NCBI GenBank assembly: GCA_002335385.1
Contig: DCVK01000058.1
Span: 1-17,073 of the forward strand
Direction of reading: 5' to 3'
Length of the DNA: 17,073 nt
Source: Candidatus Aminicenantes bacterium UBA2190
Lineage (GTDB): Bacteria > Acidobacteriota > Aminicenantia > UBA2199
Part shown: positions 1 through 5,747 of the stretch, piece after piece
Position numbering within the stretch: position 1 is the stretch's first letter
Layout: the number at the start of each line of letters is the position of its first letter
Program-made: the position numbers and the translations under genes
The notes under the pieces: model-generated
Told to the model about the DNA's origin: nothing
Databases searched by the model: none
The model's input: the letters and a program-made list of their open reading frames with translations, nothing else

Positions 1-224
<224 letters not shown>

Positions 225-240
225 TTTTCCTCCTGTTTAC

Positions 241-525
241 TTACTTGACCACGGCCAGCAGGTCGGACCGGGAGATGACCAGGTGCTTCTTGCCGCCGAT
301 CTTAATTTCCTGTCCGGCATACTTGCCGAACAATACCTTGTCGCCTACCTTCAGCAGTTCCTTGAGCGGTTTTCCTTCTTTAAGGTCGAAGTCATATCCC
401 ATGGCCCTGACAAAACCCATCATGGGCTTTTCCTTGGCGGTGTCAGGAATGACAAGAGAGCCGACTTTTTCCTCTTCCTCGATCGGTTCAACCAAAACTC
501 GATCATCCAGCGGTTGTAAATTCAT
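241..525 (-). CDS. groES: GroES (10 kDa co-chaperonin)
   Basis: Heptameric lid of the GroEL folding chamber, cytoplasmic. The 94-residue length is normal for the family. The N-terminus (MNLQPLDDRVLVEP) is the conserved first strand. The mobile loop (about residues 17-34) carries VIP at 25-27, the hydrophobic tripeptide that docks on GroEL, followed by DTAKEKP. The core contains VGDKVLFGKYAG and the C-terminus is the usual short hydrophobic strand. The ATG (523-525) is preceded by AAGGAGG (532-538) at good spacing. This is the first gene of the groES-groEL operon, expressed from the promoter at 564-592. The leader AT content is far higher than in neighbouring genes, but codon use within the gene looks ordinary. 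Confidence 0.98.
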   Translation of the reverse strand: MNLQPLDDRVLVEPIEEEEKVGSLVIPDTAKEKPMMGFVRAMGYDFDLKEGKPLKELLKVGDKVLFGKYAGQEIKIGGKKHLVISRSDLLAVVK

Positions 526-563
526 TATAAACCTCCTTAATCTGGTTTATTTTCTGTAAAATT

Positions 564-592
564 AGTATAAAACAATATTTATCTCTTGTCAA
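564..592 (-). promoter_or_regulatory. Sigma-70 promoter of groES-groEL
   Basis: On the minus strand TTGACA (587-592) is separated by exactly 17 bp from TATACT (564-569), an almost perfect housekeeping promoter. The predicted start of transcription is near 557, giving a leader of about 30 nt that includes the AAGGAGG of groES. I see no CIRCE inverted repeat (TTAGCACTC-N9-GAGTGCTAA) in 526-640, so HrcA control is not supported by the sequence. Confidence 0.8.
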
Positions 593-646
593 CCACTTAA
601 TATTTAATTTATCAAAATTATGTGAGTGCAGTTATATAAAGTCAAA

Positions 647-681
647 AGTAGTCAGTAGACAGTAGTTAGTAGTCAATAGCA
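647..681. repeat. Degenerate heptamer tandem repeat, AGTAGTC type
   Basis: Five consecutive 7-bp units can be read: AGTAGTC (647-653), AGTAGAC, AGTAGTT, AGTAGTC and AATAGCA (675-681). The tract sits in AT-rich non-coding DNA about 55 bp upstream of the groES -35 box. The 7-bp period does not preserve any reading frame, so it is unlikely to be coding. Confidence 0.8.
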
Positions 682-827
682 AAATAAATCGGCAACCTAA
701 CAAGAAAAATCAATTCCATAAGCTCATTTTATGTTTAATTAACATTTCCTGATCACTGTCTGGAGAGATTTTGTTATTCTGGCAGTTTCTTTGCTGTTTC
801 CATAGGTCGCTTGCCATCCACCAAATG

Positions 828-897
828 CCACTTCTTACTTCTGCCCTTTGCCTTTCGCCTTTTTCCTTTGTCTTTTCTGTAAGCCGTCTGCCGTTTA
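828..897. repeat. Degenerate heptamer tract, pyrimidine-rich TGCCTTT type
   Basis: About ten 7-bp units in register: CCACTTC, TTACTTC, TGCCCTT, TGCCTTT, CGCCTTT, TTCCTTT, GTCTTTT, CTGTAAG, CCGTCTG, CCGTTTA. The units drift from one consensus to another along the tract. It ends 6 bp from the stop codon of the permease gene (904-906), so it lies in the 3' flank of that transcript. I see no rho-independent terminator in this gap. The remainder of 526-903 (about 682-827) shows no gene or other structure I can support. Confidence 0.65.
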
Positions 898-903
898 CCG
901 CGC

Positions 904-2118
904 TCATCCCAGCCAGACGATTATGGTCAACAGGGAAAATATGGTAATCGGTATCCCCGCCTTGGCATGCTCCCCGAAGCGGATGGCGACTCCATACTCG
1001 CGGGCGCCCTCGATGACGATCAGGTTGGCGATGCTGCCAATGGCAATCAGGTTACCGGCGAACGTGCTGGCCAGCGCGGTGACCACCCACTGCAGCGGCT
1101 GCAGCGGGTCGAGGAACTTCACCAGCACCATGACCGCCGGCACGTTGCTCACCAGGTTGCTGAGCAGGGCCGCCAGCCCCGTCAGGTGCCAGGCACGATC
1201 CAGCGACAAGCCCTGCATGGCAAGGCCCTGCATCAGGTGCTGGGGCAGCCTCACCGCCGCGATCCCGGCCATGACGATGAACAGGGCGCAGAACAGGGTG
1301 ATCAAGTGCCAGTCGACCAGGCCGAGCAGGGAGCGGGTCTTCATGCGCCGGCTGCAGAGGAGGATCCCGGCCAGGGCGATCGCCGAGAGCTCGCGGGGCA
1401 GCTTCGTCAGGAACAGGACGATGAGGACCAGGACCACGACCAGCCCCTTGGCGGTCTGGTGGCGGTTGAAAGCGGCGGTGGAACGCTCGCAGGGACGGCC
1501 GGGATCGTGGCGCAGCGGCAGCTGCCGGCGATAGAGCCAAAGCATGATGGCATAGGCCCCGGCCAGGGAAACCAGGACCGGCAGCAGGCAGGAGCGGGTG
1601 AAATAAAGAAAATCGATCCTGCCCACCTGCCCCAGCAGCATGTTCTGCGGATTGCCGATGATGGTGGCGGCCGAGCCGATGTTGCTGGCCACGGCCAGGG
1701 CGATCAGGAACGGCACCGGGTTCAGCCGCGCCTCCAGGATGGCGGCGCACAGGACGGGCGTGAAGACCAGGCAGATGATGTCATTGGTCAGGAAGGCCGA
1801 AAGCATGGCCGAGGCGGCCATCACCGCCGCCAGGAAGAGGCGCGGCCGCGCCAGCAGCCGGGTCAGTCCCACCGCCACGCGCGTATAGAAGCCGCTGAGC
1901 TTGAACTGGGCCGAGATGACCATCAGGGCATACAGCAGGAGGATGGTCGGCGTGTCGATGGCGTCGAAGGCCTGGCCGGTGGTCAGGACCTTGGCCGCGA
2001 CCATGGCGATGGCGCCGAGCAGGGCGACGCCGGTGCGGTCCAAAGCCAGCCCGGGGATGCCGCCGATGGCCACACCGGCGTAGGTGACCAGGAAAATGAC
2101 CAGGGCTATTTGTTCCAT
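904..2118 (-). CDS. Anion permease, ArsB/NhaD/CitMHS (SLC13-like) family
   Basis: Polytopic inner-membrane secondary transporter of the ion-transporter superfamily that includes ArsB, NhaD, CitMHS and DASS/SLC13 carriers. The 404 residues are strongly hydrophobic, with about ten to eleven predicted membrane spans. Family signatures are visible in both halves: SAFLTNDIICLVFTPV (107-122) and ASNIGSAATIIGNPQN (144-159) in the first, SNLVSNVPAVM (320-330) and AGNLIAIGSIANLIV (354-368) in the second. These are the inverted-repeat hairpin regions that bind ion and substrate. The basic loop near 195-222 probably faces the cytoplasm. The substrate cannot be told from sequence; arsenite, Na+/H+ exchange, dicarboxylate or sulfate are all known in the group. 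No strong Shine-Dalgarno precedes the ATG. The gene stands alone, with its own promoter at 2150-2178. Confidence 0.9.
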   Translation of the reverse strand: MEQIALVIFLVTYAGVAIGGIPGLALDRTGVALLGAIAMVAAKVLTTGQAFDAIDTPTILLLYALMVISAQFKLSGFYTRVAVGLTRLLARPRLFLAAVMAASAMLSAFLTNDIICLVFTPVLCAAILEARLNPVPFLIALAVASNIGSAATIIGNPQNMLLGQVGRIDFLYFTRSCLLPVLVSLAGAYAIMLWLYRRQLPLRHDPGRPCERSTAAFNRHQTAKGLVVVLVLIVLFLTKLPRELSAIALAGILLCSRRMKTRSLLGLVDWHLITLFCALFIVMAGIAAVRLPQHLMQGLAMQGLSLDRAWHLTGLAALLSNLVSNVPAVMVLVKFLDPLQPLQWVVTALASTFAGNLIAIGSIANLIVIEGAREYGVAIRFGEHAKAGIPITIFSLLTIIVWLG

Positions 2119-2149
2119 TGGCTTGTTATTTCAACCACTTTGATTTTCT

Positions 2150-2178
2150 CTTTTATCACCGCAATCAGCCATAGTCAA
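2150..2178 (-). promoter_or_regulatory. Putative sigma-70 promoter of the permease gene
   Basis: Minus-strand TTGACT (2173-2178), a 17-bp spacer, then TAAAAG (2150-2155); 5/6 and 4/6 matches to consensus. The predicted transcription start is near 2143, about 25 nt before the ATG. The heptamer tract at 2182-2213 begins only 3 bp upstream of the -35 box. Confidence 0.55.
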
Positions 2179-2181
2179 GAA

Positions 2182-2213
2182 GGTTCGATGTTCGACGTTC
2201 GTTGTTCGACGTT
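2182..2213. repeat. Degenerate heptamer repeat, GTTCGAN type (CGAACNT on minus strand)
   Basis: Units GGTTCGA, TGTTCGA, CGTTCGT, TGTTCGA plus a partial CGTT, all at 7-bp spacing on the plus strand. It lies immediately upstream of the permease promoter. The same repeat family occurs in the opposite orientation at 2319-2352, so the two tracts could pair as a long imperfect stem around a 105-bp AT-rich centre. Confidence 0.8.
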
Positions 2214-2318
2214 AAAAAAGCCATTCACTTGACCTTAAAAAACAATCTCCGGGTATCTGAAAGCCATTCAGGGCTATTCATTTCTGGAATATCATTTCAA
2301 ACATTTTTTCTTTCTTCA

Positions 2319-2352
2319 ACTTCGAACCTCGAACATCGAACTTCGAACGTCG
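2319..2352. repeat. Degenerate heptamer repeat, CGAACNT type, inverted relative to 2182-2213
   Basis: Plus strand reads ACTTCGA, ACCTCGA, ACATCGA, ACTTCGA, ACGTCGG: five 7-bp units with one variable position. It lies 28 bp upstream of the -35 box of the methyltransferase-like gene. Relative to the gene downstream of it, it has the same orientation as the tract at 2182-2213 has relative to the permease gene. Confidence 0.8.
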
Positions 2353-2380
2353 GACTTACTTCCAGCCATACCCTTTCCGC

Positions 2381-2409
2381 TTGACAGGCTCGGCCATTCA
2401 CGGTACATT
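2381..2409 (+). promoter_or_regulatory. Sigma-70 promoter positioned for a leaderless transcript
   Basis: TTGACA (2381-2386), a 17-bp spacer, TACATT (2404-2409). Six bases separate the -10 box from the ATG at 2416, so the expected +1 falls on the A of the start codon. No Shine-Dalgarno sequence is present before the gene, which fits leaderless initiation. Confidence 0.7.
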
Positions 2410-2415
2410 GGCGCC

Positions 2416-3111
2416 ATGCAAACATGGCCTCTGCGCTTGGGAAAAATCCTGTTCCGCTTCCGCAGCTTCACTCCCCTGCCCCTCATCCTGCTCACTTTTA
2501 TTTTCTTCAAGCCCCTTAGCCCGTCCCTGTTCTGGACCTGCGCCGGACTGGCCGTCGCCTTCATGGGCGAGGGCGTGCGCATCGCCAGCGTGGGCTTCGC
2601 CCACAGCGGCACGTCGGGGCGCGAGAGCTTCCTCAAGGCCGACAGCCTGAACACGACGGGCCTTTACTCGCTGGTGCGCAATCCCCTCTACTGGGGCAAC
2701 CTGCTGATCTTCACCGGGCTGCTGGCCGCATTCGCCAATCCGTCCGCCCTGGCGCTGTTCGTCGTTTTTCTCTTCCTGCAATATCATTTCATCGTGTTGG
2801 CCGAGGAATCCTATCTGCAGGAGCAGCACGACCGGGCGTATGAAGAGTACTGCGGCCGGGTCCGCCGCTGGCTGCCGCGCTTCGACTCATGGGCGCCGCC
2901 ATCGGGAGCATTCGCCTGGAGGAAGATTCTCTTCAAGGAGAACGACTCCTGTTTCAACCTGCTGCTGGCCGCCCTGCTGATCACGGCATGGAAGCAAAGG
3001 TACTTTCATGGCCAAGTGCGCCATGCCGCCTGGCTGGCCGGGGCGGCGCTGCTGCTGATCGTTTCCTACGCGGCGGTCAAGGTCGCGAAAAAGAAAAGGA
3101 CGGCGGCCTAG
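2416..3111 (+). CDS. Isoprenylcysteine carboxyl methyltransferase (ICMT)/PEMT-like membrane protein
   Basis: Integral membrane protein related to the ICMT and phospholipid N-methyltransferase families, which use S-adenosylmethionine at the membrane surface. Visible signatures are GLYSLVRNPLYWGNLL (82-97) and, after a hydrophobic span, the cofactor-side region beginning E130-E131 and ending YEEYCGRVRRWLPRF (142-156). This is the usual layout of the family catalytic core. Bacterial members act on unknown small molecules or lipids, so the substrate here is open. The 231 residues include an N-terminal span (about 20-55), the core spans, and a C-terminal extension with two further hydrophobic segments (about 178-192 and 204-222) ending in a lysine-rich tail. 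The gene is probably leaderless (promoter 2381-2409). It converges with the rfaE2-like gene, with which it shares the CTAG stop palindrome. Confidence 0.8.
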   Translation: MQTWPLRLGKILFRFRSFTPLPLILLTFIFFKPLSPSLFWTCAGLAVAFMGEGVRIASVGFAHSGTSGRESFLKADSLNTTGLYSLVRNPLYWGNLLIFTGLLAAFANPSALALFVVFLFLQYHFIVLAEESYLQEQHDRAYEEYCGRVRRWLPRFDSWAPPSGAFAWRKILFKENDSCFNLLLAALLITAWKQRYFHGQVRHAAWLAGAALLLIVSYAAVKVAKKKRTAA

Positions 3112-3578
3112 AAGTTCCTGACGATCTTCTCGATCAGCCCCGAGCTGGAATAATTACCGGACAGCTTGAAGATGACGAGCCGGCCGCCCCGGGCCTCGAC
3201 CTCGGCGCGACCGACGACGTCGGCAGGCGCGTAGTCGCCCCCCTTGACCAGGATATCGACGCGGTCGAGCTCCCGGATCAGCTCGAGCGGCGTGTCCTCG
3301 GCGAAGGGGATGACGAAGTCGACGCACTGCAGGGCGGCGAGGACCTCCAGGCGCTCGGCCAGGGGGAATATCGGCCGCTTATCCCCCTTCAGCCGCCGCA
3401 CCGAGGCGTCGTCGTTGACGCCGACCACCAGCAGGTCGCCCTGGGAGCGGGCGTATTCCAGCAGCTCGATATGGCCGGGGTGGAGCAGGTCGAAGACGCC
3501 GTTGGTGAACACGACCCTCTTTCCCTTCTGCCCCGCGAGCTCGCGGGCGAGGGCGGGACGGTCATCATGGATTTTCAT
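3108..3578 (-). CDS. rfaE2: D-glycero-beta-D-manno-heptose 1-phosphate adenylyltransferase (RfaE2/HldE C-domain type)
   Basis: Cytoplasmic nucleotidyltransferase of the RfaE domain II family, which joins heptose 1-phosphate and ATP to give ADP-heptose for LPS core or surface glycans. The 156 residues carry the cytidylyltransferase-fold signature FTNGVFDLLHPGHIELL, with HPGH at 33-36. They also show VGVNDDASVRRLKG, RPIFPLAERLEVLAAL and VKGGDY, and a C-terminal SGNYSSSGLIEKI in place of the usual STT-type end. It is a stand-alone adenylyltransferase; in E. coli the same domain is fused to a sugar kinase, which is not in this window. I chose the ATG at 3576-3578, which overlaps the end of wzt by 14 nt. 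The longer open frame upstream is an arginine/serine-rich shadow of wzt. Third gene of the polysaccharide-export operon. Confidence 0.88.
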   Translation of the reverse strand: MKIHDDRPALARELAGQKGKRVVFTNGVFDLLHPGHIELLEYARSQGDLLVVGVNDDASVRRLKGDKRPIFPLAERLEVLAALQCVDFVIPFAEDTPLELIRELDRVDILVKGGDYAPADVVGRAEVEARGGRLVIFKLSGNYSSSGLIEKIVRNF

Positions 3579-4830
3579 CTTTTCTGAAGGCGATGCCACC
3601 GGAGAACTGCCAGCGGTGCGGGATGCGGGCGATGCCCACGTCGCGGTGGCTGGAGGTGACGCGGAAGGTGTACTGGAAGTGGTGGTAGTCGAAGGGGTAG
3701 CCGTCACGCTTGTGCGCGGCGATGTCGAGGAAATAGGTGCCGTTGACCAGGCCCAGCGCCGGGATCTCCAGGCGCACCTTGCCGCTGCCGGCGAGCGACT
3801 GGGAAACGAGGTTCTCCAGCAGCGTGTTGGAACCGTAGACCTGGATGCCCTCGCTGTTGAAGATGCCGATGCCAAAGACGAAATCGTCCTGCTCGGCGGC
3901 GGCCGCGACGTCGAACTCGAGGGCCAGCGGCTCGTCATGCTGGAAGATGTACTTTTCCCGGCCCTGGCCGTCGAACATGCGCACGTTGGCGATCTCGACC
4001 TCGCGGCTGCCCCAGCGCTTCTCGCGCTCGCTGGCGGCTTCCTGCTCCTCCTCGCCGTGCCTGGCCAGGGTCTGCACCTCGTCTTTCTTGCCCACGTATT
4101 CCAGGTAGGCGTCGGTCACGCGCTTGGGGTAGCCGCGCATCTCCACCAGGCCCTTCCTGATCCAGATGACCTCGTCGCAGATGCGTTCGATGGTCGAGAG
4201 GTCGTGGGAGACAAAGATGATGGTCTTGCCGTGGCGGCGGAACTCGTTGATCTTGTCCAGGCACTTGGGCACGAACGAGGCATCGCCGACGGCGAGCACC
4301 TCGTCGATGAGCAGGATATCGGGATTGACATTGATGGCGATGGAGAAGCCCAAACGCATGAACATCCCCGACGAATAGCTCTTGACCGGGTTGTCGATGA
4401 ACTCCTCGAGCTCGGCGAAGCGCACGATCTCCTCGTACTTCGCCTGGATCTCCTTGCGGGTCAGCCCCAGGATGACGCCGTTGATGAAGATGTTCTCGCG
4501 TCCCGAGATCTCGGGGTGGAAGCCGGCCCCGAGCTCGATCAGCGCCGAGATGCGGCCCTGCGTCACTACCTCGCCGGCGGTGGGCCGGCTGATGCCGGCC
4601 AGGATCTTCAGCAGCGTGCTCTTGCCCGAGCCGTTCTCGCCGATGATGCCCAGGGTCTTGCCCGCCTCGAGAGCGAAGGAGACGCCGCGCAGCGCCTCGA
4701 AGCGCTCGCCGGCCTCCAGGTCGCCGAAAAGGGTCTTGTTGACCAGGGCGCTCTTGATGGTCAGGAACTTGTGGCTGTCGGCGTGCTTCTTGTAGAATTT
4801 GAAGACATCGCGAACCTGCACGGCTTCCAA
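3565..4830 (-). CDS. wzt: Wzt-type ABC transporter ATPase with C-terminal carbohydrate-binding domain
   Basis: ATP-hydrolysing subunit of an ABC exporter that moves lipid-linked O-antigen or a similar glycan across the inner membrane. The 421 residues contain Walker A GENGSGKST (64-72), signature YSSGMFMRLGF (152-162), Walker B ILLIDE (172-177) and switch histidine H209 in FVSHD. A charged linker (about 250-275) leads to a beta-rich domain (about 276-420) of the Wzt C-terminal type, which in E. coli O9a and similar systems recognises the modified chain end. Its presence suggests a capped polysaccharide. The start is TTG (4828-4830), one base after the wzm stop; GAGGTG (4835-4840), inside the last codons of wzm, is a suitable ribosome binding site, so translation is probably coupled. 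No ATG gives the full nucleotide-binding domain. Confidence 0.93.
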   Translation of the reverse strand: MEAVQVRDVFKFYKKHADSHKFLTIKSALVNKTLFGDLEAGERFEALRGVSFALEAGKTLGIIGENGSGKSTLLKILAGISRPTAGEVVTQGRISALIELGAGFHPEISGRENIFINGVILGLTRKEIQAKYEEIVRFAELEEFIDNPVKSYSSGMFMRLGFSIAINVNPDILLIDEVLAVGDASFVPKCLDKINEFRRHGKTIIFVSHDLSTIERICDEVIWIRKGLVEMRGYPKRVTDAYLEYVGKKDEVQTLARHGEEEQEAASEREKRWGSREVEIANVRMFDGQGREKYIFQHDEPLALEFDVAAAAEQDDFVFGIGIFNSEGIQVYGSNTLLENLVSQSLAGSGKVRLEIPALGLVNGTYFLDIAAHKRDGYPFDYHHFQYTFRVTSSHRDVGIARIPHRWQFSGGIAFRKDENP

Positions 4831-4831
4831 G

Positions 4832-5632
4832 TCACACCTCTTCCACGTAAGTATCGCGCAGCTTGTCGAAAAGCAGGTAGCCCAGGTAGAAGAACAGCAA
4901 TCCGACGAGGATGGTGATCGTAAAGCGCTTGTAATGCGGCAGCGAGCCCATGAAGAAGGAATAATGGTACGACTCGATGATGTGGGTCATGGGGTTGAAA
5001 TTGAGGACGACCTGCAGCGCCCTGGGGACCGACTCGTAGGGGTAGATGATGGGGGTGGCGAAGAACCACAGGGTGATCAGGTTGGCGAGGATGTCCTTGA
5101 TGTCCTTGAAGTGCACGGTCAGCGCCGAGACCAGGAAGCACAGTCCCATGGTGAAGATATACTGGGCGACCAGGCTGACGGGCAGGAACAGCACCCAGGG
5201 GGTGAGCGGCTTGCCGAAGATCAGGAAAAAAGCGACCAGCACCGGCAGGCCGAGGATGAAATGAACCATGTTGGTGGTCACCACCATGATCGGCAGCACC
5301 TCGACCGGGAACTTGATCTTCTTGATCAGCGCCCCCTGCACCGACAGGACGTTGGCCGACTCGAGCAGCGAGGAGGAGAACCAGGTCCAGGGCAGGATGC
5401 CGTTGAACAGGAACAGGGCGTACATCCACTTGTTGCCCTCGAAACCGGGGGCGCGGGCGCCGCCGATGATGAAGCCGAAGACCACGGTGTAGACCGCCAT
5501 CAGCAGCAGCGGGTTGATCAGGCTCCAGAAGAAGCCGAGCACGGTGCCGCGGTAGCGCGCCTTCAGCTCGCGCGAGACCAGGGTGGCGATCAGCTCGCGG
5601 TGGCGGATGATTTCCTTCAGTTTTTCGATCAT
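4832..5632 (-). CDS. wzm: Wzm-type ABC-2 permease for surface polysaccharide export
   Basis: Inner-membrane permease of the ABC-2/polysaccharide exporter family, partner of the ATPase encoded next. The 266 residues show an amphipathic cytoplasmic N-terminus (IEKLKEIIRHRELIATLVSR) leading to LKARYRGTVLGFFWSLINPL, the conserved N-terminal signature of Wzm/KpsM/TagG-type permeases. About six membrane spans follow, with a re-entrant region around TPIIYPYESVP and the usual NPMTHIIESYHY segment before the last spans. The ATG (5630-5632) follows a weak AGGAA. The gene heads the operon wzm-wzt-rfaE2, with a TATAAT box just upstream. No glycosyltransferases or modifying enzymes of the pathway are in the window, so the exported glycan cannot be named. 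Confidence 0.93.
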   Translation of the reverse strand: MIEKLKEIIRHRELIATLVSRELKARYRGTVLGFFWSLINPLLLMAVYTVVFGFIIGGARAPGFEGNKWMYALFLFNGILPWTWFSSSLLESANVLSVQGALIKKIKFPVEVLPIMVVTTNMVHFILGLPVLVAFFLIFGKPLTPWVLFLPVSLVAQYIFTMGLCFLVSALTVHFKDIKDILANLITLWFFATPIIYPYESVPRALQVVLNFNPMTHIIESYHYSFFMGSLPHYKRFTITILVGLLFFYLGYLLFDKLRDTYVEEV

Positions 5633-5649
5633 GGGGTTCCTGAAGGGGC

Positions 5650-5678
5650 ATTATACCGCAAAACGGGCCGTTTCCGAA
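5650..5678 (-). promoter_or_regulatory. Putative promoter of the wzm-wzt-rfaE2 operon
   Basis: A perfect TATAAT (5650-5655, minus strand) with a weak TTCGGA (5673-5678) 17 bp upstream (3/6 to consensus). The predicted start is near 5643, leaving a leader of about 10 nt. The opposite-strand S41 gene starts 70 bp beyond; no convincing promoter for it is seen in this gap. Confidence 0.5.
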
Positions 5679-5747
5679 ACGCGATGGCCGGGCAGAACTT
5701 CACCAGCGCCACATTCGTTCATTGAACAGAAAGGAAGGAGGAGATCC

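Noticed and set aside
647..897. CRISPR array or tRNA-like structure in the repeat-rich gap
   Set aside because: The repeats are contiguous 7-bp units without spacers, and no cloverleaf can be drawn.
967..2232. Long plus-strand open frame (421 codons) antisense to the permease gene
   Set aside because: Its product is rich in Gly, Gln, Asp and Arg with no hydrophobic core or recognisable motif. It is the high-GC shadow of a clear membrane-protein gene.
3579..3938. N-terminal extension of the rfaE2-like gene to 3938
   Set aside because: The added 120 residues are Ser/Arg/Thr/Pro low complexity and lie wholly inside wzt in another frame; the family begins close to the ATG at 3578.
3244..4917. 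557-codon plus-strand frame opposite rfaE2 and wzt
   Set aside because: Low-complexity Val/Glu/Asp/Leu composition and no domain; the opposite strand carries full ABC ATPase and adenylyltransferase motifs.
5583..5747. Upstream extension of the S41 gene to 5583
   Set aside because: It would overlap wzm and place 55 non-family residues before a clear signal peptide; the ribosome binding site at 5735-5741 fixes the start at 5748.
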